Shown: piece by piece, positions 50,897 to 59,074 of the stretch
Numbering within the stretch: the first letter of the stretch is position 1
Layout of the letters: every line of letters starts with the position of its first letter
Program-made: the position numbers and the translations under genes
Notes under the pieces: generated by a model
Seen by the model: only the letters and a program-made list of their open reading frames with translations
Told to the model about the DNA's origin: nothing
Database searches by the model: none
DNA from: Saprospirales bacterium
GTDB taxonomy: Bacteria; Bacteroidota; Bacteroidia; Chitinophagales; Saprospiraceae
Direction: 5' to 3'
DNA: 64,000 nucleotides
Assembly (NCBI GenBank): GCA_016719895.1
Contig: JADJYG010000006.1
Span: 124,001 to 188,000, forward strand

Positions 50897-51700
50897 TCAA
50901 TCCGGCTTTCTTTCCAGGAGCCAGGTCCACTCCTCTTTTTTACGGCCGATTTCCTTGACACTATACCATTCCTGGCGCTCGCGCGACCATTTTTTAACTT
51001 GGGCATCAAACGCTGTGCCGTCGGCCAGGATAAAGTTGAGGGTTTTGCGGCCGGTGTCGTAGTACCATTTTAATTCGGAACGGCTGGAGGTGTCTTTAGT
51101 GCCGCTCAGCGACATGGTATGATCTTCGTGGATCACCACGGCCCAGACGGCATTCGCATCTTCGTATTTATACCAGTCTCCGCGGTCAAAGTTGGAACCA
51201 ATCTTGTGGATAGACGCTTCCCAGTTTCCGGGCAAAGAGGCTTCAAAAGAGGTATCGGTTGCGATGCTGCGGGTTTTATCCGCGGCTGGTTGCGCGGTGC
51301 GGGTATTGAACCAGAATAGATAAACTACTACGACGGCGGTTATCGAAATACCCACTGCGATAAGCCATTTTCGCCTTCTGGTCGACTGGAGCGCTTCGAC
51401 TGCAACGTCTTCCAGGGCCATCGGCACGGGGTTGGGCGATTGGTCGGGCAGGCGTTCAAGCAGGCTTTGCAGGCCCTGCACTAACTTGGCGTTGGCCAGG
51501 TCGTACTCGCTTTTGTCGATCACTTTCCGGATCTCGTACTGGGTTTGGTTGGTGGCATGGGAGTGCTGAAGCAGCACGATGTCCTGCTCCAGTTGTTCGT
51601 TTTGCCCTTGCAAATAAGACGATACCAATTCCAGCGCCAGTTCGACATCGCCTTTGGCCAGTAGTTGGCGCACCCATTTGATCAGTTCGAGTTTTGTCAT
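50897..51700 (-). CDS. membrane protein with effector-associated-like N-terminal domain
   Basis: 267 residues. Residues 1-95 are all-helical with MTKLELIKWVRQLLAKGDVE and YEIRKVIDKSEYDLANAKLV, similar to the small death-like effector-associated domains (EAD11-type) found in Bacteroidota signalling and conflict proteins. A membrane helix follows at about 121-143 (WLIAVGISITAVVVVYLFWF), then a C-terminal beta-rich lipocalin-like domain (GNWEASIHKIGSNFDRG, WAVVIHEDHTMSLSG). The orientation suggests a cytoplasmic adaptor domain and an extracytoplasmic beta domain. It lies 15 bases downstream of a small secreted-protein gene, so the two are probably co-transcribed. The EAD assignment is by pattern only. 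Confidence 0.6.
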   Translation of the reverse strand: MTKLELIKWVRQLLAKGDVELALELVSSYLQGQNEQLEQDIVLLQHSHATNQTQYEIRKVIDKSEYDLANAKLVQGLQSLLERLPDQSPNPVPMALEDVAVEALQSTRRRKWLIAVGISITAVVVVYLFWFNTRTAQPAADKTRSIATDTSFEASLPGNWEASIHKIGSNFDRGDWYKYEDANAVWAVVIHEDHTMSLSGTKDTSSRSELKWYYDTGRKTLNFILADGTAFDAQVKKWSRERQEWYSVKEIGRKKEEWTWLLERKPD

Positions 51701-51715
51701 ATTCAGGTGGCAATA

Positions 51716-52207
51716 TCAGGGTTTTTCGAGGGTTAGGATGACCATTTCCCCAGCATAATCTATTCCGGTGATCAGGGCGTTGGCATATTGGGTTTTGTAC
51801 ACCTTTTGTGTGTTTGGCCACGATAGCAGTGTGACGATGAGGTCATTGGTGCTCAGATCGAAATTCAGGCTGACATTGTCGTAGCGGGTGTACAGAAACG
51901 GCGCACCGGTCCGGAACCTGCGGTCGCTAAAGTACAGCTTAAAGGTGGACGTCAGCGCCGTTCGGTTGGTATTGGCCCAACTAAAAACGCCTTCTCCATA
52001 GGCGGTGTACCATTTGGTGCCATCTGCCTGGGGGGCGCGGGTGATGGTGAAATGGAATTTAACTTCCGGCTTGTTTACATAAGGTTGGTAGGGGCCGGCC
52101 ACCTGCGGGTTAACGGTTTGTCCGCCTATGGAAATAGTGTCGTTTGTGATTTGTCCAAACGACCATTGGCAGATGAGCGTGGCGCAGAACAGGAATACGA
52201 GTTTCAT
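51716..52207 (-). CDS. small secreted protein, function unknown
   Basis: 163 residues with a signal peptide (MKLVFLFCATLICQWSFGQ). The mature part is beta-rich (KFHFTITRAPQADGTKWYTA, YGEGVFSWANTNRTALTSTF) and matches no family I recognise. It is followed after 15 bases by the membrane protein with the EAD-like domain, suggesting a two-gene operon and perhaps a shared envelope role. Confidence 0.65.
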   Translation of the reverse strand: MKLVFLFCATLICQWSFGQITNDTISIGGQTVNPQVAGPYQPYVNKPEVKFHFTITRAPQADGTKWYTAYGEGVFSWANTNRTALTSTFKLYFSDRRFRTGAPFLYTRYDNVSLNFDLSTNDLIVTLLSWPNTQKVYKTQYANALITGIDYAGEMVILTLEKP

Positions 52208-52430
52208 AAAGCATTAATTTGGGTGAATGAACGATGTCTTGTCAAAACCGGATAATCAGGCAGCACCTGTCTGGCGGCGCCCTCATCTCAAACGGGCTTG
52301 ATATTTTCGTAAAGTTAAGACTCCCGCAACAGAAAGCAAGTGACGGGGAGCAGGGTTGGTATTGATATAAGAAGTAGCGCTTATTCGTGGATTAAAAATC
52401 CGGCTAAGCAGTATAAAAAACTGCAACTGT

Positions 52431-53756
52431 TCAGCTTGTCACTACAATCTTATATTTTTTGCCTTTCATTTTTTCCGGGCGGACCGCTTCCAGCAAGCCC
52501 GCTGCGACCTCTTTTTTCACTGCGACAAAAGACATAAAGTCCAGCACTTCAATCTTTCCGATGTTCTCCTGTTGTAAATTCCCTTTTTTCGACAAAAAGC
52601 CCACGATATCTGTCTTGCTGAGTTTATCCTTTTTACCCCCGCTGATGTATAAGGTGATCCAGGGGGAGGGCTCCGGGAGGCTATCGGTGCGGGGTATTTC
52701 AAAAAGGGGCGGCGCCTCTGGCAGGTATGCCGGCAGCGGCTCGTCCGGCTGCAGGAGGATGTATGCAGTACCGTCGGCGTGCATTCGGGCGGTGCGGCCG
52801 TTGCGATGGAGGTAGTCCTTTTGTTGCGTGGGTAATTCGTAATGAATGACGTTTTTAACTTCCGGAATATCGAGCCCCCGGGCAGCCAGATCAGACGCTA
52901 CCAGATAAATGATGCTGCCATTCCGAAACTGCACCAGGACCTTTTCCCGGTCCGGTTGCTCCATTTTTCCATGAAAATACGCGTTTGGGATACGCATTCC
53001 TGCCAGGAAGGCGCTGACGCGTTCGGTAGAATCCCGCTGGTTGCAGAAAATAAGTGTGGACTCCCTGCCCAAAAAACAAAGCAGTTGGAAAAGAACCCGG
53101 TCTTTATTTCCAGTGCTGGCCAATACCCGTTTCACGACCAGGCCGTCGGTCGATTTTTCGGCGGCTTTGTAAAAATTCAGCACTTTCGGGTTGGCAATGC
53201 CGGTAAAAGCGGGAATGTGTTGTTTGTCGGTAGCGGAGGCCAAGATGCGTTTTTCCAGAAAATGCAGTCCTTTGATAATGTCAGCCATCTGTTCCTGAAA
53301 GCCCATGGACAGCGATTTGTCAAACTCATCCAGCACCAGGAGGCGGACGCGCCTTAAATCGACCGTTTTGCGGCTGACATGCTCCAAAACCCGCCCGGGG
53401 GTGCCAATCAGCAACGCTGGCGGCTGGCTCAGGTTCCGTATTTCTGTTTGCATCGAATGGCCGCCGTAACAGGTATTGACTTTGAAGCCGGTGGCCATTT
53501 TTTGCCATACGCGTTCGATCTGTATGGCGAGCTCCCGGGTAGGCGACAAAACGAGGCACTGTACACCCGGGGTATCGATTTTTAGCAGGCGAAAAACAGG
53601 CAACAGGAAGGCTAAGGTCTTGCCCGAACCCGTGGGAGCCAACAGGATGACATTCGGATGCGCCTGAATGGCCGGAGCGGCTGTTTCCTGCAAGGCATTC
53701 AATGCCGGAATACCCAGGTTAGACAGGGTAGTGTGGAAGGGATGCTCTGTTTCCAT
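52431..53756 (-). CDS. DEAD-box RNA helicase, DbpA-like
   Basis: 441 residues. Motif I APTGSGKT (40-47), Ia SPTRELA (71-77), Ib GTPGR (118-122), motif II VLDEFD (143-146, DEFD in place of DEAD), motif III SAT, motif V ASDLAARGLDIPEV and motif VI HRNGRTARM. The C-terminal 75 residues (WITLYISGGKKDKLSKTD, GFLSKKG, VEVLDFMSFVAV-like) match the DbpA RNA-binding domain, so it probably acts on 23S rRNA in ribosome assembly. The start at 53756 is chosen because the upstream extension to 53852 overlaps another reading frame and has no family similarity. Confidence 0.9.
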   Translation of the reverse strand: METEHPFHTTLSNLGIPALNALQETAAPAIQAHPNVILLAPTGSGKTLAFLLPVFRLLKIDTPGVQCLVLSPTRELAIQIERVWQKMATGFKVNTCYGGHSMQTEIRNLSQPPALLIGTPGRVLEHVSRKTVDLRRVRLLVLDEFDKSLSMGFQEQMADIIKGLHFLEKRILASATDKQHIPAFTGIANPKVLNFYKAAEKSTDGLVVKRVLASTGNKDRVLFQLLCFLGRESTLIFCNQRDSTERVSAFLAGMRIPNAYFHGKMEQPDREKVLVQFRNGSIIYLVASDLAARGLDIPEVKNVIHYELPTQQKDYLHRNGRTARMHADGTAYILLQPDEPLPAYLPEAPPLFEIPRTDSLPEPSPWITLYISGGKKDKLSKTDIVGFLSKKGNLQQENIGKIEVLDFMSFVAVKKEVAAGLLEAVRPEKMKGKKYKIVVTS

Positions 53757-53814
53757 GGGGCGAAGGTAGGGGAGTTGCAGTTGGAAAATGGGAGAAATTT
53801 GGTTCACAAACGGG

Positions 53815-53949
53815 CTAAAAAACAAGGCTGACTGGTTCGGCGTCCGGCTCATTTTGATAATCGGCGTCGTATTCGAAGTGGTACCCCGCTTCGTTTTGTG
53901 TCAGCCAACCGGCAGGGGTGTCGTATAATTTGATTTCAGCCTTTCTCAT
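53815..53949 (-). pseudogene. truncated HipA N-terminal domain fragment
   Basis: 44 codons (MRKAEIKLYDTPAGWLTQNE..., ending DAEPVSLVF and a stop). This is the beginning of the HipA N-terminal domain: GxHFEYDxDYQ and the PVSL element are family features, and known proteins continue for at least another 60 residues. It is cut just where the conserved SLTLP stretch should continue. No HipA kinase part or HipB antitoxin is seen nearby. It is a relic of a type II toxin-antitoxin locus, too short to function. Confidence 0.6.
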
Positions 53950-54002
53950 TTTATTCGATATTGCGGCTTACAAGCGCAGCACCGGCCTGATATCCAAATT
54001 CT

Positions 54003-54167
54003 CTAGTGCCGCGTCCGGTCAATAACACTGGAATATTTGAGGGTGGTTGGTCGTCAATCAAGGCGGCAAAAGCCGATTTTATCGGGAATAAATGAGGTTT
54101 TTGTCAACGCAGAGTGACGGCAAACCACTCCAAAGACTGCGGTGTTATTGACCGGACGCGGCACTAG
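54003..54167. repeat. 165-bp inverted-repeat element (MITE-like)
   Basis: Perfect 26-bp inverted ends at 54003-54028 and 54142-54167, starting CTAGTGCCGCGTCCGG and closing with its complement. The outermost CTAG is itself palindromic and could be a 4-bp target duplication. The 113-base interior has no ORF. It truncates a PUR-like fragment on its right side, consistent with insertion. Confidence 0.78.
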
Positions 54168-54231
54168 TTTCATTTAGGTCGAAATAGCAGGTACGCTTTC
54201 CAGCTGTTATTGCACGGAATAGTTGTTTCAT
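54145..54231 (-). pseudogene. truncated PUR/DUF3276-like fragment
   Basis: 28 codons starting MKQLFRAITAGKRTCYFDLN. The AGKRTxxFD pattern resembles the N-terminus of the Bacteroidota PUR-alpha-like (DUF3276) nucleic-acid-binding proteins. Similarity stops at the edge of the inverted-repeat element (54167), where the frame continues into the element and ends. The rest of the gene is not found on the other side. Confidence 0.4.
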
Positions 54232-54406
54232 ATCGCCATATTGTTTAATTTAGTTAGGTGTAAATTTTGATTTGTAGGGTTGCTGTCTGTCATCCATTCA
54301 ATACCGAAGGTTCAAGGGCAGCAGGTCTTTCGACAATTTCATGCCTGATTTCTACTTAAATAGACCGTATTGCCGGATGAACCGGTTTACATTTATCAAA
54401 ACTGCC

Positions 54407-55174
54407 ATGAAAAAACTGCTTCCCATTTTCAACATACTCGCCCTCGTGGGAGTGCTCGTGATGAACTACCTCGCCACCGCCCTGCCCATTGCCGGGCGAA
54501 CGCCTGCCGATGTGTCGGACATGTTCCCTACGTTGTTTACCCCGGCAGGTTTTACATTCGGCATCTGGGGTGTGATTTACCTGTTGCTCATCGGCTTTGT
54601 CCTGTACCAGGCCCGCTTTTTCAACAAGGAATCGCCTGTTTTCCTGGAAAAAACGGGCTGGCTCTTCGTGTTGTCGTGTGCCGCCAATGCCGGCTGGCTA
54701 CTGGCCTTCCACCATTTACAAACCGGGCTTTCCCTGCTGATCATGCTCGTATTGCTGGGCAGCCTCCTAGCCATTTACCTGAGCATAAACGATGGGCAAA
54801 CCATCCCTTCCACCGCAGAGCGCTGGCTGGTTAGGCTGCCATTCAGCGTTTATCTGGGCTGGATAACGGTGGCTACTATTGCCAATACAAGTATACTCTT
54901 TTCCCATCTTGGCTGGAGCGGTGAACCGGGTGGCCCTCAGTTCTGGACTGTCGTGGTCATAACGGCGGCGGTCGCCATCGGATTGTTGGCATTGTTGCAC
55001 CGTCATGACGTTGGCTTTGCTTTGGTCATCATGTGGGCGCTTTACGGCATCTATTCTAAACGTATCCACGATTTGAGCACAGAGGATGGCATGGTGGAAA
55101 TGGCAGCCATTATTGGGATAGCCATTATTAGCCTGGGCGTTTTATCCCTGATTTTTAGACGGGGAAGGAGATAA
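54407..55174 (+). CDS. TspO/MBR-family tryptophan-rich membrane protein
   Basis: 255 residues with about seven hydrophobic segments. Family features include PAGFTFGIWGVIYLLLIGF after the first helix, aromatic residues within helices (GWLFVLSCAANAGWLLAF) and YLGWITVATIAN. It belongs to the longer TspO-related group (about 250 residues; classical TspO has about 160). TspO proteins bind porphyrins and are linked to stress or light responses. The start at 54407 (MKKLLPIFN) is preferred; ATGs at 54341 and 54377 are in frame. Confidence 0.8.
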   Translation: MKKLLPIFNILALVGVLVMNYLATALPIAGRTPADVSDMFPTLFTPAGFTFGIWGVIYLLLIGFVLYQARFFNKESPVFLEKTGWLFVLSCAANAGWLLAFHHLQTGLSLLIMLVLLGSLLAIYLSINDGQTIPSTAERWLVRLPFSVYLGWITVATIANTSILFSHLGWSGEPGGPQFWTVVVITAAVAIGLLALLHRHDVGFALVIMWALYGIYSKRIHDLSTEDGMVEMAAIIGIAIISLGVLSLIFRRGRR

Positions 55175-55462
55175 ATTAGCCGGGGGATTAAAAGTGCAAA
55201 AAAGCAGGTGCAGCACGTCGAAGTCCTGGACGAATTGTGGTCTGCTTCCTGTGGGGGCGTTTCACTTGTCCGGCATGCAGTTTTCGCCGGTGTACAACTC
55301 CACCTTTTTGTGCTGGTAAGTGATCTGGCAGTATACCGGGAAGCCCCGGAGATTTGGCGCCGAATCCTTTTTCAGGAAAAAATGGAGGCGCTGCACTGGC
55401 ATCAATCATTAGTGAAACAATGAAGATGCAAAGGTGCCGGAAAAGCGAAACAAAGTGCAGAA
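55175..55462. other. intergenic region downstream of tspO
   Basis: No convincing gene. Short open frames on both strands (for example 55188-55475 minus) have no recognisable motifs. Confidence 0.5.
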
Positions 55463-55515
55463 GGATAAAAAACAAAAACGCCGTAACTCATTGAATTGAA
55501 GCGAGTTGCGGCGTT
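55463..55515 (-). terminator. terminator of tRNA-Cys
   Basis: On the minus strand, AACGCCGCAACTC pairs with GAGTTACGGCGTT (13-bp stem, one G-U), followed by TTTTTG and TTTTTT. It starts 15 bases after the tRNA 3' end. Confidence 0.88.
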
Positions 55516-55530
55516 CTAAAACAATTCCGG

Positions 55531-55601
55531 AGGTATCGAGCGGATTCGAACCGCTGTAGCAGGTTTTGCAGACCTGTGCCTAACCACTCGGCCACGATAC
55601 C
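55531..55601 (-). tRNA. tRNA-Cys (GCA)
   Basis: 71-nt cloverleaf on the minus strand: acceptor stem GGTATCG/CGATACC, D arm GGCCGAGTGGTTAGGCA, anticodon stem-loop CAGGT-CTGCAAA-ACCTG giving anticodon GCA, and T arm AGCGGTTCGAATCCGCT. The CCA end is not encoded. A strong terminator lies just downstream. Confidence 0.97.
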
Positions 55602-55755
55602 TTGAAGGCCCTTTCCACCGGGATCATCTTTTTAAATTTTGAATTTAAAATTTAAGAAAGCCGCCGGCTTGGGGCCGCAAAGATAAATGGTTTTTCCGCA
55701 TTTCACACAAGGGCAGGCCCAAAAGAAATTTTTCAGCCGAATCAAATCCGGCGTA

Positions 55756-55788
55756 TTTGATGCAGAGTAAAATACTGTTCTATATTTG
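55756..55788 (+). promoter_or_regulatory. Bacteroidota-type promoter of the sodium/solute symporter
   Basis: TTTG at 55756-55759, a 21-base spacer, then TATATTTG at 55781-55788: a full match to TTTG / TAnnTTTG. Transcription would start near 55795, leaving a leader of about 70 bases. Confidence 0.65.
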
Positions 55789-55865
55789 GCCGCCTTAACC
55801 AATGCCGTTTTTGATTTTGCCCTTCAGCAAAGGGCGCTACGTTCACTAAACATTACGGAAAACGC

Positions 55866-57506
55866 ATGGGCAACCAACTACAATCGCTCGACTACCTTGT
55901 CTTTCTGATTTATTTTGTCATCGTGGCTGGCTATGGCTACTGGATATATCAGCGCAAAAAGGCGGCCCAAACCAGTGCTGCCGATTTTTTCCTGGCTGAA
56001 GGCGCCCTCACCTGGTGGGCGATCGGCGCCTCGCTGATCGCTTCGAATATCAGCGCCGAACAGTTTATCGGTATGTCGGGCTCAGGTTTTGCCATGGGCC
56101 TGGCTATCGCGTCCTATGAATGGATGGCGGCCGCCACCCTGCTGGTTGTGGCGGTGTTTTTTCTGCCGGTATACCTGAAAAATAAAATTTACACCATGCC
56201 GCAGTTTCTGGCCCAGCGTTTCAGCCCGCTGGTGGCTACCATTATGGCCGTGTTCTGGTTGCTGGTATACGTATTTGTAAATCTGACCTCCATCCTGTAC
56301 CTCGGCGCGCTGGCGGTGAGTACCATTTCAGGGTTCACGTTTACCACCTGCGTGATCGGGCTGGCCATATTTGCGGTGTTTATCACCCTGGGGGGCATGA
56401 AGGTCATCGGCTACACCGACGTCATACAGGTGTTGGTGCTGATTCTGGGCGGCTTGGCCACTACCTACCTGGCGCTTGACCTGGTGGCGCAACATTTTGG
56501 CAGTGGCGGCGCTCTGCACGGCCTGGCTTTGCTGCGCGAAAAAGCCGGTACACATTTCCACATGATCATGGAACCCGGCCAGATGATGATGCCCGACGGA
56601 AAGGGCGGCATGGAAGATGCTTACGGCAAACTGCCTGGCCTGGCCGTGCTGATCGGCGCTATGTGGATCGCTAACCTGAACTACTGGGGTTTCAATCAAT
56701 ACATTACCCAGCGCGCGCTCGGCGCCGATCTCAAAACGGCCCGCTCGGGACTGTTGTTTGCCGCATTTCTAAAGCTCCTGATGCCGGTGATCGTGGTCTT
56801 GCCGGGTATTGCCGCCTACTTGCTTTACCGCGAAGGCGTGTTTCAGCAGGAACTGCTGGATGCCGGCAACGTACGGCCGGACAAGGCTTATCCGGTGTTG
56901 CTCAACCTGCTCCCCGCGGGCCTGAAAGGGCTTTCCTTTGCGGCGCTGACGGCGGCCATTGTAGCATCCCTGGCCGGCAAGGCCAACAGTATTTCCACGA
57001 TATTCACGCTGGACCTGTATAAAAAATTCTTCCATAAATCGGCCGACGAAGCTACTCAGGTGCGCGTCGGCCGGATCGCTATCCTTGTCGCCCTCATCAT
57101 CGGCGTTGTCGTAGCCCCGGCCCTGGCCAATTTCGGACAGGCCTTTCAGTTTATCCAGGACTTTACCGGCTTGATTTCGCCGGGCGTGGTGGCTATTTTC
57201 GTACTGGGCTTTTTCTGGAAAAAAGCGACCGGCAGCGCGGCCCTGGTGGGCGCCCTGGCAACCATGCCAGCCGGTTTGTTGCTCGAGAATATATTCCCGC
57301 ACATGCCGTTCCTGCACCGGATGGGGTACGTATTTCTCACGTTGGTAGCCCTCATGGTGTTGACCAGCCTGCTCGATAAAAAAGGCCGCGAAAACGTGCG
57401 CGCCATTGAGATCGACGCATCTATGTTCCGCACATCGCCGGGGTTTGCCGCGGGCGCCTTGCTGGTGGTAGGTATTTTGACTACGTTGTATATCGTGTTT
57501 TGGTAA
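55866..57506 (+). CDS. sodium:solute symporter (SSS family, vSGLT-like)
   Basis: 546 residues with about 14 hydrophobic segments. Family features: LAEGALTWWAIGASLIASNISAEQFIGMSG near residues 43-72 (the sodium-site helix 1), YTMPQFLAQRFS, GGMKVIGYTDVIQV, NYWGFNQYITQRALGA and AALTAAIVASLAGKANSISTI (helix 8). This set matches the sodium/glucose-galactose group of SSS transporters (vSGLT-like); the precise sugar is unknown. Its own promoter precedes it and tRNA-Cys is divergent. It converges with porV, whose stop is 70 bases away. Confidence 0.92.
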   Translation: MGNQLQSLDYLVFLIYFVIVAGYGYWIYQRKKAAQTSAADFFLAEGALTWWAIGASLIASNISAEQFIGMSGSGFAMGLAIASYEWMAAATLLVVAVFFLPVYLKNKIYTMPQFLAQRFSPLVATIMAVFWLLVYVFVNLTSILYLGALAVSTISGFTFTTCVIGLAIFAVFITLGGMKVIGYTDVIQVLVLILGGLATTYLALDLVAQHFGSGGALHGLALLREKAGTHFHMIMEPGQMMMPDGKGGMEDAYGKLPGLAVLIGAMWIANLNYWGFNQYITQRALGADLKTARSGLLFAAFLKLLMPVIVVLPGIAAYLLYREGVFQQELLDAGNVRPDKAYPVLLNLLPAGLKGLSFAALTAAIVASLAGKANSISTIFTLDLYKKFFHKSADEATQVRVGRIAILVALIIGVVVAPALANFGQAFQFIQDFTGLISPGVVAIFVLGFFWKKATGSAALVGALATMPAGLLLENIFPHMPFLHRMGYVFLTLVALMVLTSLLDKKGRENVRAIEIDASMFRTSPGFAAGALLVVGILTTLYIVFW

Positions 57507-57576
57507 ACAGGCGTCGCCGGGATAGAAATCGCCCCGGCGCATCCGTTATTATAAAATTTGGTAGAAACCTGCGCCG

Positions 57577-58809
57577 CTACTCTTCGCCTTCGAAGGCTGC
57601 GAAATCAAACAGGAGGGAGAAGCGCAGGGTGTTGTCGAGGGGATTGCGCTGGTTGCTGGTTGGAACCAGGTACGAAAAATTGAGCCCGAAAATATTATAC
57701 TTCACTCCAAGGCCTAGGCTGAAGTATTTCCGGTTGCCTTTGGAGTAGTGTTCGAAAAAGTAGCCGGCGCGCACGGCAAACTGGTCGTCATACCAATATT
57801 CAGCGCCGATGCCGGTGGTGATCTCTTTCATCTCTTCGCTAAAACCACCCGGTGCATCGCCGAACGACTTGAATACGCCCCGGATCGAGGAGTACTGCTT
57901 GTAGTCGGGGATCATGTCTCCGTCTTCGTCAATTTCCGGCCGGGGCGTAGGCACCAGCAGTTTGTTGAAATCGGTGGTAAACGTAAAGGTATTGTATTCG
58001 TCGAGGTTGAATTTCCACGCAAGCCCCAAGCCCAGGTTGGTCGGGATGTAATCGCGGTTGACGGAATTGGTATACGTAATTTTGGAGCCCAGGTTGGTGA
58101 CAACAGCTCCGATGGTCAGCTCGCTGCCGTTTTTGGTCACTTTCAGGGGTTTCCTGAACGTCAGCGACAGATCGGCAGCGCCGGCGACGCCGGGTTTGAT
58201 TTCGTTACCTTCAACCACCTGGCCGGTTGCCAGGTTGGAATATATGAATTTGGCGCCCACCGCCGCAGAGAAATTTTCAGAAAGTTTGCGGGCATAGGCG
58301 CCGGTTACCTCGAACTCGTTTGGGCGTCCTTGCCCCAACGACCCGCCGTTTTCATCGGTAAATTCGATATCGCCCAAGGAAAAATAGCGGAGCCCCATAC
58401 CGATGGTCTGGAATTTATCCAGTTGTACATACCCCGACAAATAGGCCAAATACACGTCCTGCAAACCCAGGTTGCGCATCCAAGGGGTGTAGGTGGCGGA
58501 AATTGACACTTTTTGCTTGGCGAAAGCGAGTTTGGACTGGTTGTAGTGCATCCCATTGGGATCGGCCGAGGTGGCAATGCCGACATCGCCCATGGCACCG
58601 CCGCGGGCATCCGGCACGATGCGCAGGAAGGGCACGGCAGTCGTGACGGCGTTGGCACAGCGTTCGCCGGTGGGGATTTGCTGGCCGGTGATTGGATTGT
58701 AGCTAAAACCCTGACCATCAATACATTTTGGTATAATTTGCGCCTTTAACGCTGTTCCTCCGAGAACGAGCAACACGATGAACAGCAACTGCACAAGGGA
58801 CTTCTTCAT
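57577..58809 (-). CDS. porV: type IX secretion system outer-membrane protein PorV (LptO)
   Basis: 410-residue FadL-like 14-strand barrel. The start at 58809 gives a signal peptide (MKKSLVQLLFIVLLVLGGTA, LKAQ). Diagnostic PorV features: VPFLRIVPDARGGAMGDVGIATSADPN after the leader, NQSKLAFA, YTPWMRNLGLQDVYLAYL and MGLRYFSLGDIEFTDENG. PorV shuttles CTD-tagged cargo from the translocon to the PorU sortase at the cell surface. porU, its frequent neighbour, is not adjacent. The CTD proteins elsewhere in this window are likely clients. Confidence 0.95.
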   Translation of the reverse strand: MKKSLVQLLFIVLLVLGGTALKAQIIPKCIDGQGFSYNPITGQQIPTGERCANAVTTAVPFLRIVPDARGGAMGDVGIATSADPNGMHYNQSKLAFAKQKVSISATYTPWMRNLGLQDVYLAYLSGYVQLDKFQTIGMGLRYFSLGDIEFTDENGGSLGQGRPNEFEVTGAYARKLSENFSAAVGAKFIYSNLATGQVVEGNEIKPGVAGAADLSLTFRKPLKVTKNGSELTIGAVVTNLGSKITYTNSVNRDYIPTNLGLGLAWKFNLDEYNTFTFTTDFNKLLVPTPRPEIDEDGDMIPDYKQYSSIRGVFKSFGDAPGGFSEEMKEITTGIGAEYWYDDQFAVRAGYFFEHYSKGNRKYFSLGLGVKYNIFGLNFSYLVPTSNQRNPLDNTLRFSLLFDFAAFEGEE

Positions 58810-59074
58810 GATTGCAAATAATAATTTAGTGGCAAAATATTCGGCTTGTCTAGTGGTTGAGGCCGGTTTGTCGCAAAAAGCGTGCAAAAATAACGTTTCC
58901 GCCCCGAATTCCGGCCGTCAATTAGGATTGATGCACAAATAAGGGCCAAGGTTGTCTGACCTTGCCGCCCTTGCCGGAAAAATTTCCCGCACAACCCGTA
59001 ACGTTGCCAGAAATAGAATTTATGAAATGCAGCGTTTCGTCCCGCCGGTTCAGTAATACCCCGCCGTAGCAGGT

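Larger units (their letters stand above)
53950..54406. other. gene-poor region with gene scraps and an inverted-repeat element
   Basis: About 460 bases between the hipA fragment and the tspO gene. It contains the 165-bp element at 54003-54167 and a PUR-like scrap on the minus strand. From 54240 on nothing coding is seen; it should hold the tspO promoter, but no clear one was found. Confidence 0.6.

Noticed and set aside
55188..55475. 95-codon minus-strand frame between tspO and tRNA-Cys
   Set aside because: It overlaps the tRNA terminator and has no recognisable features.
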